Source: Candidatus Lachnoclostridium stercoripullorum
GTDB taxonomy: Bacteria; Bacillota; Clostridia; Lachnospirales; Lachnospiraceae
Length of the DNA: 33,035 bases
Reading direction: 5' to 3'
Assembly: GCA_019114845.1 (NCBI GenBank)
Contig: DXEU01000071.1
Span: 1-33,035 of the forward strand
Position 1 is the stretch's first letter; each line of letters starts with the position of its first letter. Below, piece by piece: positions 8,163 to 16,471 of the stretch. The notes under the pieces were generated by a model. That model saw only the letters and a program-made list of their open reading frames with translations. It did no database searches and had not been told where the DNA came from. The translations under genes were made by a program, and so were the position numbers.

Positions 8163-8833
8163 CGTCTCCACTCCTCTCTCATCTTCTGAATCGCCTGAAA
8201 CCGCTCATAAAACTGCCCGTAAAAATCTCTCCCGCCCTGGTAGGGGGTGAGGAAAAACCGGTTCAGGATCTCCAGATTCACCTGCTTGGCCCGCTCCTGG
8301 TCCCCGCAGCCCTGCACATACCTCTGCGCGTCCAGCAGAAAATAGTGCCAGTCCGCCACGTAGGCCTCGTTGGCCTTCAAATCGGGGATATCGATGAAAT
8401 GGCTCACCCGCACCTTCGACCGATTCTTCTTCCGGCACTCCCCCGTCTGGAGAAAATACCGGAATCCCCCGTCCTCGTAAAAGCGTCCCAGGGGAAACAG
8501 GCGGCAGAGCCCCGGCCGGTGGGCGTGCACCCGGCAGCGCCCCTCCTCGTTCAGGAAGCCGCAGGCCTCGTCCTCCCCCGTCATCTTCATGGTGGGGAGG
8601 ATGACTCCATCCACCACATGCAGCTCCAGATAGCGGGAAAATAGTTCTCCAAGCCCCACTTTGGCTCCAATATTCAGGTTATATATGTCCAGGGGATCCA
8701 AAATCACCGATTCCCCCATATGACGGCAGCAGGCGGAGCAGCCCTCGCAGCCGCCGCAGCCGGCCCGCACCAGGTCCTCCGCCCTGTAAAGCTTTCCGTC
8801 GGAAATATCCTCCATCCGGACTTCTCTTCTCAT
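8159..8833 (-). CDS. YkgJ-type cysteine-cluster protein
   Basis: The 224-residue product carries the YkgJ (UPF0153) type cysteine pattern [15 protein letters not shown] near residues 26-40 and then CGF...[19 protein letters not shown] around residues 88-115. These cysteines probably bind zinc or an Fe-S cluster. The C-terminal half is helical and rich in aromatic residues. Function is not established for the family. The ATG start overlaps the dtd stop (ATGA), and its own stop overlaps the dus start (GTGA). The three genes therefore look translationally coupled, hinting at a tRNA- or translation-linked role; that is inference from context only. Confidence 0.85.
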   Translation of the reverse strand: MRREVRMEDISDGKLYRAEDLVRAGCGGCEGCSACCRHMGESVILDPLDIYNLNIGAKVGLGELFSRYLELHVVDGVILPTMKMTGEDEACGFLNEEGRCRVHAHRPGLCRLFPLGRFYEDGGFRYFLQTGECRKKNRSKVRVSHFIDIPDLKANEAYVADWHYFLLDAQRYVQGCGDQERAKQVNLEILNRFFLTPYQGGRDFYGQFYERFQAIQKMREEWRR

Positions 8834-9282
8834 CTGATTAACTCCTCACTGTCCAGCACCACCGTAAAGGGGCCGTCATTTACCAGGCTCACCTCCATGT
8901 AGGCTCCGAAGCGCCCCTGGGCCACCTTTTTCACATAGCGCCGGCATCTGTCCGACGCGTACTCGTAGAGCCGGTCCGCCATCTCGGGCGGGCCCGCCTT
9001 CACAAAGCTGGGGCGGTTCCCCTTCCTGCAGTCGGCGTAGAGGGTGAATTGGCTCACCATGAGGATTTCCCCGTCCACGTCCGCCAGGGAGAGGTTGGTC
9101 TTGCCGTTCTCATCCTCGAAAATCCGCAGGCGGCACATCTTGTCCACCATCCGGTCCGCCATCTCCTCCGTGTCGGAGGCCTGCACCCCCAGAAGCACCA
9201 GGAATCCTCTGCCGATCTCCCCCACCGTCTCTCCGTCCACCTTCACGGATGCGCGGGTCACCCGCTGCACTACCATCTTCAT
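8830..9282 (-). CDS. dtd: D-aminoacyl-tRNA deacylase
   Basis: Dtd hydrolyses D-amino acids mischarged onto tRNA, and glycine from tRNA-Ala. The 150-residue length is typical. Motifs are [16 protein letters not shown] at the N-terminus, the catalytic SQFTLYAD near residue 77 and a C-terminal VNDGPFTV (family NxGPxT). The ATG at 9280-9282 follows AGAGGA with about 9 nt spacing; a second in-frame ATG two codons later is also possible. The upstream spacer (9283-9420) separates it from the flippase gene, so it may begin a transcription unit with ykgJ and dus. Confidence 0.95.
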   Translation of the reverse strand: MKMVVQRVTRASVKVDGETVGEIGRGFLVLLGVQASDTEEMADRMVDKMCRLRIFEDENGKTNLSLADVDGEILMVSQFTLYADCRKGNRPSFVKAGPPEMADRLYEYASDRCRRYVKKVAQGRFGAYMEVSLVNDGPFTVVLDSEELIR

Positions 9283-9420
9283 ATCTCAATTCCTCTCATT
9301 CTCATTTCTTTCGTCCCGTATTCGGGCAGCCCAGTCCTGCCGCGGGCATCGGGCTGCCTGGGCCTGCCGCACTCACAGGCTCACTGCGCCGGCCGCACTC
9401 GCAGCCCGCCGCGCTCCTCC
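9283..9420 (-). other. GC-rich spacer with imperfect repeats
   Basis: This 138-bp gap holds no gene I can support. It contains a direct repeat (GCGGCAGG twice on the - strand), a second one (GAGTGCGGC twice) and an inverted repeat GGCAGCCC/GGGCTGCC that could form a hairpin after the flippase stop codon. No T tract follows, so it is not a clear intrinsic terminator. I find no good promoter hexamers for dtd here. Confidence 0.5.
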
Positions 9421-11031
9421 CTACATCAGCCCCAGCTTTCTGCAGAGGCGCAGAAGGCGCCCGCCCATGGGCATCTCCTTCAGCTCTCTGGGCCGCACCG
9501 CCCGCGTCTTTATGATCCCCACGCCGTACACCGCCATGGCCGCCGGCACAGCCACCAGAAGGCTCAGGGCGTTGGAGTGAAGGATCAGGTGGACCAGATG
9601 GTACACCCCGAAGGCCGCCGCCCCCATCACCGCCGACACCGCGGCGGGGAGGATGAACGTGGTGATCACCTCCTGCCGGTACCGCATGGTCTGGCCAATG
9701 GAAATCCAGTTCAGGACGCAGACCACCAGGGCGAAGGTCACGTTGCCCAAAACCAGGCCGTAGACTCCCCAGTTGAGCTTGTCCAGCATCAGGTACACCA
9801 GCACCACATGGATCGCCAGGGAGATGGCGGAGTGGGTCACGGACTTGGCCATCAGGTCGATCCCCTGGAGCACCGCGTTGGTCACCGTGGACAGGGAGAA
9901 AAATACCACCGCCGAGGCGCCCATCATCAGCAGCTGGGCGGACAGCTCCCTGCTGTCCCCGAAGAGGAGCTGCAGGATGGGGGAGGCCAAAACCCCCATG
10001 CCCACCGCGCAGGGGATGGCGATGAGCATGTTGAACTTGATGGTCATATAGATCTTCCTGCGCACCGCCCCGTTCTTCTGCATCGCCCTGGATGTGACGA
10101 TGCTGGGGATCATGGAGGCCCCCAGGGAGGTGGCGATGGCCACCGGCACGTTGGTCAGCAGCCGGTACTTGCCGCTGTAGATGCCGAGGAGCTCCATTCT
10201 CTCCTGCTCGCCGAAGCCTTTTCCCCCCATGATGAGGCCGAACATGGAGTTATCCACAGAACCGCTCAGCTGATACACCGTCTGGCTGAGGATGATGGGC
10301 ACCACCGTGAGAAACAGCCCCATGGCCACCCGCCGGTAGGAGGAGTGGCGCTCCCCCTCCCGCCCCTTATGGCCGTGGCGGTAGGCGATCATCACCACCC
10401 CCAGGAAGGCAAACGCCGCCAGGGCGCCCACAAACGTCCCCAGGGTTCCCCCCGCCGCCCCGTAGGAGGCGGGGTTGGGCTGGCTGGCAAACCGCTTCAT
10501 AAAGTCATAGGAGGCCCAGATGCTGACGCCGGCGTGGACCAGCTGCTCGATGATCTGGGAGATGGAGGTGGGGATCATGTTGCCCCGCCCCTGGAAAAAT
10601 CCCCGGAACACGCCCATCACCGCAAAGACCAGGATGGTGGGAGCCATCACCTTCAGGGGAAGGGCGCTGCCCGGGCTGTTGAAGATGCTGGAGGCAATCC
10701 AGTCCGCGCCGAAAATCAGCAGCACGGTCATCACCCCGCCGGTGACGGCGCCGAAGGCGATGCCGCAGTTGAATACCCGGTCGATATCCCCCTTCTTCCT
10801 CCCGCCCCGGCTCTTGGCGATCTGCTTGGACACCGCCAGGGGAAGGCTGTAGGAGGACAGGATCAGGCCGATGTTGTAGATCTCATAAGCCGTATTGTAG
10901 TATCCGATTCCCTCATCCCCCAGAATCCGGGTCATGGGAACCTTGTAAAACAGCCCGATCAGCCGGACCACAATGCCCGCCGCCGCCAGAATACTCCCCT
11001 GCACCAGGTAATTGTCATTTTTCTTGCCCAT
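9421..11031 (-). CDS. MurJ/SpoVB-like lipid-linked oligosaccharide flippase
   Basis: This MOP-superfamily protein of 536 residues has about 14 predicted membrane helices. It resembles the MurJ/YtgP/SpoVB group that moves lipid-linked sugars such as lipid II across the membrane. Family-like segments are QGSILAAAGIVVRLIGLFYKVP at the N-terminus, GYYNTAYEIYN, and GVFRGFFQGRGNMIPTSISQ near residue 150. The ORF track adds 31 upstream codons; the ATG at 11029-11031 follows GGAAGGTG and gives the usual MGKKNDNYLVQG start. It has its own candidate promoter (11081-11109) and sits behind the ldcA terminator, so it is probably a separate unit. Whether it carries lipid II or another substrate cannot be settled from sequence. 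Confidence 0.88.
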   Translation of the reverse strand: MGKKNDNYLVQGSILAAAGIVVRLIGLFYKVPMTRILGDEGIGYYNTAYEIYNIGLILSSYSLPLAVSKQIAKSRGGRKKGDIDRVFNCGIAFGAVTGGVMTVLLIFGADWIASSIFNSPGSALPLKVMAPTILVFAVMGVFRGFFQGRGNMIPTSISQIIEQLVHAGVSIWASYDFMKRFASQPNPASYGAAGGTLGTFVGALAAFAFLGVVMIAYRHGHKGREGERHSSYRRVAMGLFLTVVPIILSQTVYQLSGSVDNSMFGLIMGGKGFGEQERMELLGIYSGKYRLLTNVPVAIATSLGASMIPSIVTSRAMQKNGAVRRKIYMTIKFNMLIAIPCAVGMGVLASPILQLLFGDSRELSAQLLMMGASAVVFFSLSTVTNAVLQGIDLMAKSVTHSAISLAIHVVLVYLMLDKLNWGVYGLVLGNVTFALVVCVLNWISIGQTMRYRQEVITTFILPAAVSAVMGAAAFGVYHLVHLILHSNALSLLVAVPAAMAVYGVGIIKTRAVRPRELKEMPMGGRLLRLCRKLGLM

Positions 11032-11080
11032 TTTGCCAGCACCTTCCGTTTTTCTTATGTATCGTCTCAAAAACAGTCCC

Positions 11081-11109
11081 ATTCTATCACAGGAAATGGG
11101 GCTTTTCAA
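11081..11109 (-). promoter_or_regulatory. Candidate sigma-A promoter for the flippase gene
   Basis: On the - strand TTGAAA is followed by a 17-nt spacer and TAGAAT, about 50 nt upstream of the start codon. It lies just after the ldcA terminator, which supports a fresh start of transcription. Confidence 0.65.
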
Positions 11110-11122
11110 GATTTCACCCGCC

Positions 11123-11159
11123 AAAAAGGGGGCTGCGGGATGTCATCCTCCGCAGCCCC
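11123..11159 (-). terminator. Intrinsic terminator of ldcA
   Basis: On the - strand GGGGCTGCGG and CCGCAGCCCC form a perfect 10-bp stem with an 11-nt loop, followed by C and five T. It starts 15 nt after the ldcA stop codon. Confidence 0.95.
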
Positions 11160-11173
11160 GGCAGTTCCTGTCG

Positions 11174-12232
11174 TCATTCTTTTCCATAGCAGATCCGGAT
11201 ATCGCTGTCCCGCACCGTCACTTCCCCCATGGCCCCGCACAGGATGGGCATGGACGGCGGGAGATGTCCCAGGTCCGCGTCCATGATCACCGGCACATTC
11301 AGCTCCTCCAGCAAATCCAGGACCGCATGGTACTGATCCAGCCCCATGAGCTCCTCCCCGAAGTGGAGGGGGCGCCCGATGAGGAAGCCCTTCACATGGG
11401 AGAACCATCCGGCGTGTTTTAACTCCCAGATGGCCCGGCGCACGGACATCACCGTCAGGTCACAGGATTCCAGAAACCAGATGATCCCCTCGTCCCGGTT
11501 CCGGCCGGCGAAGGCCTCCACCTGGTCGTAGCTGGTCCCCGCCAGATTTGCCAGGCAGTCCAGGCAACCTCCCACAAGCCTTCCCCTGAAGCGGATCTCC
11601 TCCCCGCCCGCGGCGGGCCGGCCTCCCACATAGCTCCTCAAAATCTTCGGCTCCGTGAGCCTGTAGGGGGCTTCCGGATCCCGGTTTCTCATGGTCTCCT
11701 CCATGTCCATGCCGCCCTTCTCCCACAGCGGGTAGCCCTGAACCCAGGTCTTTTCCCCTGTGAGCAGGTCAAAGGCGTCCTGCAGGGACGGATCCCAGGG
11801 GTTCATGGCGAAGGATCCGGCGCAAGGGCCGTAGATGGACGCCATATCGCAGAGGGTGGTGAGCAGGAAGGTGAAATTGGTGTTGTCGGAGAGGCCCATA
11901 TACCACTTGGGCTCCGCCCTGCGGATCCGCTCAAAGTCCACGTAATCCAGGATCTCGCACATCAGCTCCCCGCCGCCGCAGGAGATGAGGACGTCATTCT
12001 CCTTCCGGCAGTACCACTCCGTCAGCTCCTCCCCGCAGGCCCGGGGCGTGTTGCTGATGCCGATTCCCTTCTCCTCGTAGCAGTTGGGGCCCAGGTCCAG
12101 CCTGTACCCGCGCCTCACAAACGCCTGCTGCGCCAGCTCAAACATGGTGCGAAACGGCTCCTCCCCGCATCCGAAGGACGGGGCCACAAAGCCGATGGTT
12201 CCGCCGGGTTTTAATCCCTGGGGATATCTCAT
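11174..12232 (-). CDS. ldcA: S66 family LD-carboxypeptidase
   Basis: S66 peptidases remove the terminal D-alanine from muropeptide tetrapeptides during cell-wall recycling; the family also includes MccF-type microcin immunity enzymes. The 352-residue product has the N-terminal KPGGTIGFVAPSFG, the nucleophile motif WYMGLSDNTNF (Ser in GLSD), and a C-terminal DADLGHLPPSMP containing the catalytic histidine. The ORF track starts 56 codons too early; the ATG at 12230-12232 follows GGAGGG and fits the family. No signal peptide is seen, so it is probably cytoplasmic. It ends a short cluster with the reductase and GNAT genes upstream and is closed by a strong terminator. The choice of LdcA over an MccF-like role rests on general similarity only. 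Confidence 0.88.
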   Translation of the reverse strand: MRYPQGLKPGGTIGFVAPSFGCGEEPFRTMFELAQQAFVRRGYRLDLGPNCYEEKGIGISNTPRACGEELTEWYCRKENDVLISCGGGELMCEILDYVDFERIRRAEPKWYMGLSDNTNFTFLLTTLCDMASIYGPCAGSFAMNPWDPSLQDAFDLLTGEKTWVQGYPLWEKGGMDMEETMRNRDPEAPYRLTEPKILRSYVGGRPAAGGEEIRFRGRLVGGCLDCLANLAGTSYDQVEAFAGRNRDEGIIWFLESCDLTVMSVRRAIWELKHAGWFSHVKGFLIGRPLHFGEELMGLDQYHAVLDLLEELNVPVIMDADLGHLPPSMPILCGAMGEVTVRDSDIRICYGKE

Positions 12233-12278
12233 GGGGTTCCCTCCTTTTCTCTCATCCAGCCCGCAAATCCGGCTGCCC

Positions 12279-13304
12279 TCACAGGGGCTTTCCCGCCAGA
12301 ATCTCCTGATAGTCCTTATAATTCTCCTCCAGCAGCTTGGGCGTGTCCAGGCCGTAGGGGCACTTCTTCGCGCAGGCTCCGCAGTGGAGGCAGTTCTCAA
12401 TCTTCTTCATCATGGCCTGGGCCTTCTCGGTGAGCTGCTTGTCCGACGGAGAGCGGCGGATCAGCAGGCTCATGCGGGCGCAGGTGTTGATCTCAATCCC
12501 CACCGGGCAGGGCATGCAGTAACCGCAGCCCCGGCAGAAATTGCCGGAGAGCTCCTTCCTGTCCCCCTCGATGACGGCCCTAAGCTCCTCCGTGAGGGCC
12601 GGCGGCTCATCCATATAGCGGAGAAATTCCTCCAGCTCGCTCTGCCTCTGAACGCCCCAGATGGGGAGCACGTTGTCGTACTGGGCCAGGTAGGCGTAGG
12701 CGGCCGCGGAGTTGGTGATCAGGCCGCCGGACAGAGCCTTCATGGCGATGAATCCCATGTCCGCCTCCCTGCACATCTCCACCAGCTCCAGATCCTTGTC
12801 CGTGGCCAGATAGCAGAAGGGGAACTGCAGCGTCTCGTAGAGGCCGGATTCGATGGCCTCCCTGGCCACGTGGATGCGGTGGTTGGTGATGCCGATGTGG
12901 CGCACCACCCCCTGGCGCTTTGCCTCCCCCATCGCCTCATAGAGGCCGCTGCCATCCCCCGGCTTCGGGCAGAAGGACGGGTTGTGGAACTGGTAGATGT
13001 CGATATAGTCCGTCTTCAAAAGCTTCAGGGAGGCATCCAGATCCCGCTTGAAGCCCTCCCCGTCCTTGGCCATGGTCTTGGTGGCCAGGAAGATATGCTC
13101 CCTCACATCCGCCAGGGCCTCCCCCAGCTTCTCCTCGCTGTCGGAGTAGGCCCTCGCCGTGTCAAAAAAGCGGAAGCCGCCCTCGTAGGCGTTTCTCAGG
13201 AGCTTCACCCCGTCCTCCAGGCTCACCCGCTGCACCGGCAGCGCTCCGAAGCCGTTTTTGGGAACCGTGATTTCCGTCTTGCCAAGTCTCACCGTTTCCA
13301 TCAT
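12279..13304 (-). CDS. Aldo/keto reductase with C-terminal 4Fe-4S domain
   Basis: The 341-residue protein joins an NAD(P)H-type aldo/keto reductase barrel to a ferredoxin-like tail. The barrel shows GGFRFFDTARAYSDSE (Asp and Tyr of the catalytic tetrad), FLATKTM (Lys) and IYQFHNPS (His). The tail has CRGCGYCMPCPVGI (about 260-275) and CLHCGACAKKCPYGL (about 310-325). The layout suggests two 4Fe-4S clusters, although the first motif has the CxxCxxCxxxCP pattern only in part. Such fusions are common in anaerobes; substrates are generally unknown. The ATG overlaps the stop of the upstream GNAT gene (ATGA) and is preceded by AGGAGG. Confidence 0.92.
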   Translation of the reverse strand: MMETVRLGKTEITVPKNGFGALPVQRVSLEDGVKLLRNAYEGGFRFFDTARAYSDSEEKLGEALADVREHIFLATKTMAKDGEGFKRDLDASLKLLKTDYIDIYQFHNPSFCPKPGDGSGLYEAMGEAKRQGVVRHIGITNHRIHVAREAIESGLYETLQFPFCYLATDKDLELVEMCREADMGFIAMKALSGGLITNSAAAYAYLAQYDNVLPIWGVQRQSELEEFLRYMDEPPALTEELRAVIEGDRKELSGNFCRGCGYCMPCPVGIEINTCARMSLLIRRSPSDKQLTEKAQAMMKKIENCLHCGACAKKCPYGLDTPKLLEENYKDYQEILAGKPL

Positions 13305-13879
13305 AAAGTTCCTCCTTCTCCCCTCAGAATTTCTCTCAGTTTATCCTCCTCGATCTCCCCGATGGGAGTCACCGGACGGGGATCCCCATCCAGCGAACCG
13401 ATCTGTCTCTCATACCAGGCCACATCCACCCACCGCCCGTTCTTGCAGCCGGTGTGGTGAAAGGTGCCCAGCTTCTCAAATCCCATGCTGCCGTGGAGTC
13501 TCTCGCTCCTGGGGTTGGGGATAGTGACGCAACCGTACACATTTCTCACCCCCTGGAGCTTCAGGATCTCCATGAGCATCCCGTAGAGCCGTCTCCCCAA
13601 GCCATCTCCCCGGTACTCCCGGTCCAGATAGATGGACAGCTCCGCATCCCACTGGTAGGCCGCCCTCTCAAAGGGCTTGTGGGCGTAGGCGTATCCCACC
13701 GCCCGGCCTCCCTCCTCGCACACCAGGTAGGGGTACTCCCCGCCGATCTCCCGGATCCGCCCGGCAAATTCCTCCTCGGTGGGCAGGACGTACTCAAAGG
13801 TCACCGTCGTGTCTATGTACTGTCTGTATATCTCCAGCAGCTGCCTGCTGTCCGTCTCCCGGGCGAAGCGAATCTCCAT
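13301..13879 (-). CDS. GNAT N-acetyltransferase (phosphinothricin acetyltransferase-like)
   Basis: The 192-residue product resembles the Pat/Bar branch of GNAT acetyltransferases. It has IRFARETDSRQLLEIYRQYI at the N-terminus, the acetyl-CoA loop YRGDGLGRRLYGML near residue 95, NPRSERLHGSMGFEKLG, and a C-terminal WVDVAWYERQIG. Members acetylate small amines including methionine sulfone analogues; the substrate here is unknown. The ATG follows GGAGGAA with 8 nt spacing. It is coupled to the reductase gene by a 4-nt overlap. The 60-nt gap upstream (13880-13940) shows no clear terminator or promoter. Confidence 0.9.
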   Translation of the reverse strand: MEIRFARETDSRQLLEIYRQYIDTTVTFEYVLPTEEEFAGRIREIGGEYPYLVCEEGGRAVGYAYAHKPFERAAYQWDAELSIYLDREYRGDGLGRRLYGMLMEILKLQGVRNVYGCVTIPNPRSERLHGSMGFEKLGTFHHTGCKNGRWVDVAWYERQIGSLDGDPRPVTPIGEIEEDKLREILRGEGGTL

Positions 13880-13940
13880 GGGAATTCCTCCTCACATCTC
13901 TATCCTCTGATCGTATTGCCCCTTATACACGGCGCTGTCG

Positions 13941-14705
13941 TCACACCTTGTCCACCGGGGCCAAAAGCACCCGGCCAGTGCCCCGGAACACGTTGACCAG
14001 CCCCTCGCCGGACACTGCGGAGCCCAGCAGGGATTTTCCGGAGCGCTCCACCGTGAAATCCAGGCTGCCGCTCCAGGCCACCGCCATGCTGCCGTCGATC
14101 TTCAGCACGTCGTTCTCCAGGGTCACCTCGATCAACTCCTCTTTGGGCGACTGGGATTCCAGGCAGACAATGCCCTTCCCCGCCAGGGCCAGGTTGAAGA
14201 GCCCCTCGCCCCCGGCCACCGCCGAGGAGAGGTTGGTGCGCATCACCGTCTTGTGCTTTAAGCTGGACTCGCAGGCCAGGAAATACCCGTCCTCCAGCAC
14301 CACGGAGCCGCCCCACTCCCCCACGTCCAGGAGGAGAAGGTATTTGTAGGTGGGCTCCAGCACCATGGTCCCCGTCCCCGTGTACTCCGGCTTGATGGCG
14401 GACTCCCCGCTGGCCTTCCCGCGCACCGCCTTCCCCAGCAGGTCCCCCACGCCCTTGATGCCGGTGGTGGCGTTCACATTTCCCACCATCCACTGCATGG
14501 CGCCGGCCTGCACCGTCACCGGCGATTTGCTCAGCTCGCAGATCACCTGGCGCTTGCGCACGTTCATGGCGTCGCAGAAATAGGCGTTCATGGCGGACTG
14601 GGGCGACACGCTCAAGTCCCTGCGGTACTCAATCACCGTAAATGCCCCCGCCGTCTCCACGATCCGGATGTCGTCGTTGTCCGTCAGATTTGAAATCCGA
14701 TACAT
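13941..14705 (-). CDS. AIM24 family protein
   Basis: The 254-residue product matches the AIM24 (TIGR00266) family, a beta-rich fold related to tryptophan RNA-binding attenuator-like proteins and to mitochondrial AIM24 in name. Visible family traits are the repeated glycine-rich strands, for example GEGLFNLALAGKGIVCLES and a C-terminal GEGLVNVFRGTGRVLLAPV. Biochemical function is unknown. There is no signal peptide or membrane helix. The ATG at 14703-14705 follows GGAGGGGGAG. It lies 16 nt after rlmH and is probably co-transcribed with it. Confidence 0.85.
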   Translation of the reverse strand: MYRISNLTDNDDIRIVETAGAFTVIEYRRDLSVSPQSAMNAYFCDAMNVRKRQVICELSKSPVTVQAGAMQWMVGNVNATTGIKGVGDLLGKAVRGKASGESAIKPEYTGTGTMVLEPTYKYLLLLDVGEWGGSVVLEDGYFLACESSLKHKTVMRTNLSSAVAGGEGLFNLALAGKGIVCLESQSPKEELIEVTLENDVLKIDGSMAVAWSGSLDFTVERSGKSLLGSAVSGEGLVNVFRGTGRVLLAPVDKV

Positions 14706-14721
14706 AACTCCCCCTCCTTCG

Positions 14722-15201
14722 CTACTTGTGGTAGGGTTCCCCGTTTAAAATGCGAAACCCCCTGTATATCTGCTCCAGAAGAACCACCCGCATCAGCTGA
14801 TGGGGGAAGGTCATTCTGGAAAAGCTCAGCGCATAATCCGCCCGCCGCATCACCTCGTCGGAGAGCCCCAGGGAGCCCCCGATGACGAAGACCAGGTGGC
14901 CGTTTCCCTCCACCCCCAGCCTGCCCAGCTTCTCCGCCAGGCCCTCGCTGGTGAGCATCTGCCCCTCGATGGCCAGGGCGATCACATAGGCTCCGTCCTT
15001 GATCTGAGCCAGGATCCTCTTTCCCTCCTTCTCCCGGATCTGGCGCTCCGCCGCCTCCGAGGCTCCATCGGGCGTCTTCTCGTCCGCCACCTGGAGAATC
15101 TCCAGCCTGCAGTAGCGGCCCAGGCGCTTGGCGTACTCCGCCACCGCCTGCTCGTAAAATTTTTCCTTCAGCTTTCCCACTGCCACCACGGTTATGCGCA
15201 T
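14722..15201 (-). CDS. rlmH: 23S rRNA (pseudouridine1915-N3)-methyltransferase
   Basis: RlmH is a SPOUT methyltransferase that methylates pseudouridine 1915 in helix 69 of 23S rRNA. The 159-residue length is exactly canonical. Motifs are MRITVVAVGKLKEKFY at the start, FVIGGSLGLSDEV in the cofactor knot and FSRMTFPHQLMRVVLLEQIYR near the C-terminus. The ORF track start is a GTG at 15210; the ATG at 15199-15201 follows GGGGAG and matches the family, so I use it. It is 5 nt downstream of the GNAT gene. Confidence 0.97.
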   Translation of the reverse strand: MRITVVAVGKLKEKFYEQAVAEYAKRLGRYCRLEILQVADEKTPDGASEAAERQIREKEGKRILAQIKDGAYVIALAIEGQMLTSEGLAEKLGRLGVEGNGHLVFVIGGSLGLSDEVMRRADYALSFSRMTFPHQLMRVVLLEQIYRGFRILNGEPYHK

Positions 15202-15206
15202 AGACG

Positions 15207-15743
15207 TCACTCCCCGCAGGTGTTTGCCGCCGGCCCAGAGGCCTCCGTCCGGTCAAACTCCAGAATCATATCGTACCACACTGCCCCTCCGTGGACGGAC
15301 GCGGACACCCCCAGATTCCGGTAGCCGAATTTCTCGTAGTAGGGGATCAGCCGGTCCTTGCAGGTGAGGATCAGCCCTCGCCGCCCGGCCTCCTTCGCCC
15401 CGCGGATCATGCGCTCCATGAGGGCGGCCGCCACTCCCCGGCGGCGCCAATCCGGGGCCACGTCCAGGCCGAAGATACTCTGGTAGGCTCCATCCTCCCG
15501 GTGCATCCCGGCATCCTCAAACATCTCGTCACAGATGGTGCGGCGGTCCGTCACAGCCCCGTTGATCATGCCGATGATCCGGCCGTCCTCGTCCTCCGCC
15601 ACAAAAAAGCTCCCGGGAAACGCCGCAATCCGCTGTCTCAGGGACGCCTCCTCCGCCGCCTCGGCGGCGGGAAAGCACTCCGCCTCCAGGGCGGTCACCC
15701 CCGCAAGATCCTCTGTCCTCACTTCTCTGATCGTATATTCCAT
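15207..15743 (-). CDS. GNAT family N-acetyltransferase
   Basis: The 178-residue product is a GNAT acetyltransferase. It starts MEYTIREVRTEDL, contains the acetyl-CoA motif VAPDWRRRGVAAALMERMI around residue 100, and has the late segment LTCKDRLIPYYEKFGYRN. The substrate is not predictable. The ORF track extends 53 codons upstream into the response regulator gene; the ATG at 15741-15743 follows GAGGAG with 9 nt spacing and is preferred. It lies between the response regulator gene (14 nt upstream) and rlmH (5 nt downstream). Confidence 0.9.
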   Translation of the reverse strand: MEYTIREVRTEDLAGVTALEAECFPAAEAAEEASLRQRIAAFPGSFFVAEDEDGRIIGMINGAVTDRRTICDEMFEDAGMHREDGAYQSIFGLDVAPDWRRRGVAAALMERMIRGAKEAGRRGLILTCKDRLIPYYEKFGYRNLGVSASVHGGAVWYDMILEFDRTEASGPAANTCGE

Positions 15744-15757
15744 TCTGTCAAACTCCT

Positions 15758-16456
15758 CTACACGCGAAAATAATATCCCACGCCCCACTTGGTGTGGACG
15801 TACTTGGGATCGCTGGGGCTGGGCTCTATCTTCTCCCGCAGCCGCCGCACATGGACGTCCACCGTCCTCACATCCCCGGTGTCCATGGCCTTGTTGCCCC
15901 ACACGTAGGTCAGGAGGGCCTCCCGGCTGTAGACCTTGTTGGGATTGCAGACCAGAAGCTCCAGAAGGTCAAATTCTTTGGCCGTCAGGTTGATCTCCCG
16001 CTCCCCGATAAACACTCTCCTGGCCTCCAGATCCATCTTCAGATCGCCGGCGGTGACCACCTTGTTCTCCTGCTTCTGATTTCCCCGGCTTCTCTTGGCG
16101 TTGCGCCTCATGATCGCCTTGATCCTGGCCTTCAGCTCCAGGATGTTGAAGGGCTTGGTGACATAGTCGTCCGCCCCGTACTCCAGGCCCAGGATCTTGT
16201 CCATATCGCTCCCCTTGGCCGTCAGCATGATGATGGGCATCTCCGAAAATTCCCGGATCGCCTGGCACACCTCATAGCCGTCGTGCTTGGGCAGCATCAC
16301 GTCCAGCAGCACGATGTCGTACTCCTTCGCTCTGGCCATATTGATGGCCTCTTCCCCGTCATATGCACAGTCCACTTCCATGCCGTCCTGTTCCAGGCTG
16401 AAGCGGATCCCTTTTACAATCAATTTCTCATCATCCACAACTAATGCTCTTGCCAT
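15758..16456 (-). CDS. OmpR/PhoB-family response regulator
   Basis: The 232-residue DNA-binding regulator has a receiver domain with the acidic pair VVDDE (residues 7-10), phospho-acceptor Asp52 in IVLLDVMLP, and Lys101 in DDYVTKPFN. A winged-helix output domain follows (LTAKEFDLLELLVCNPNKV, RTVDVHVRRLREKI). It is similar in style to WalR/PhoP. No kinase gene adjoins it; the only kinase in the window is at 4790-6250. The ATG follows AAGGGGAAAG. It lies 15 nt after comEA, and a candidate promoter precedes comEA. Its target genes cannot be read from the sequence. Confidence 0.95.
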   Translation of the reverse strand: MARALVVDDEKLIVKGIRFSLEQDGMEVDCAYDGEEAINMARAKEYDIVLLDVMLPKHDGYEVCQAIREFSEMPIIMLTAKGSDMDKILGLEYGADDYVTKPFNILELKARIKAIMRRNAKRSRGNQKQENKVVTAGDLKMDLEARRVFIGEREINLTAKEFDLLELLVCNPNKVYSREALLTYVWGNKAMDTGDVRTVDVHVRRLREKIEPSPSDPKYVHTKWGVGYYFRV

Positions 16457-16471
16457 CGTCTTTCCCCTTGC

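Noticed and set aside
9049-11286. 745-codon + strand ORF
   Set aside because: It is antisense to dtd and the flippase gene with the same His/Gly/Pro-rich composition and no domain.
13880-13940. Possible promoter between AIM24 and GNAT genes
   Set aside because: TATAAG is present, but no -35 hexamer at suitable spacing was found.
15744-15902. Upstream extension of the GNAT gene in the ORF track
   Set aside because: The extra 53 codons overlap the response regulator in another frame and lack family similarity; the ATG at 15743 has a good ribosome site.
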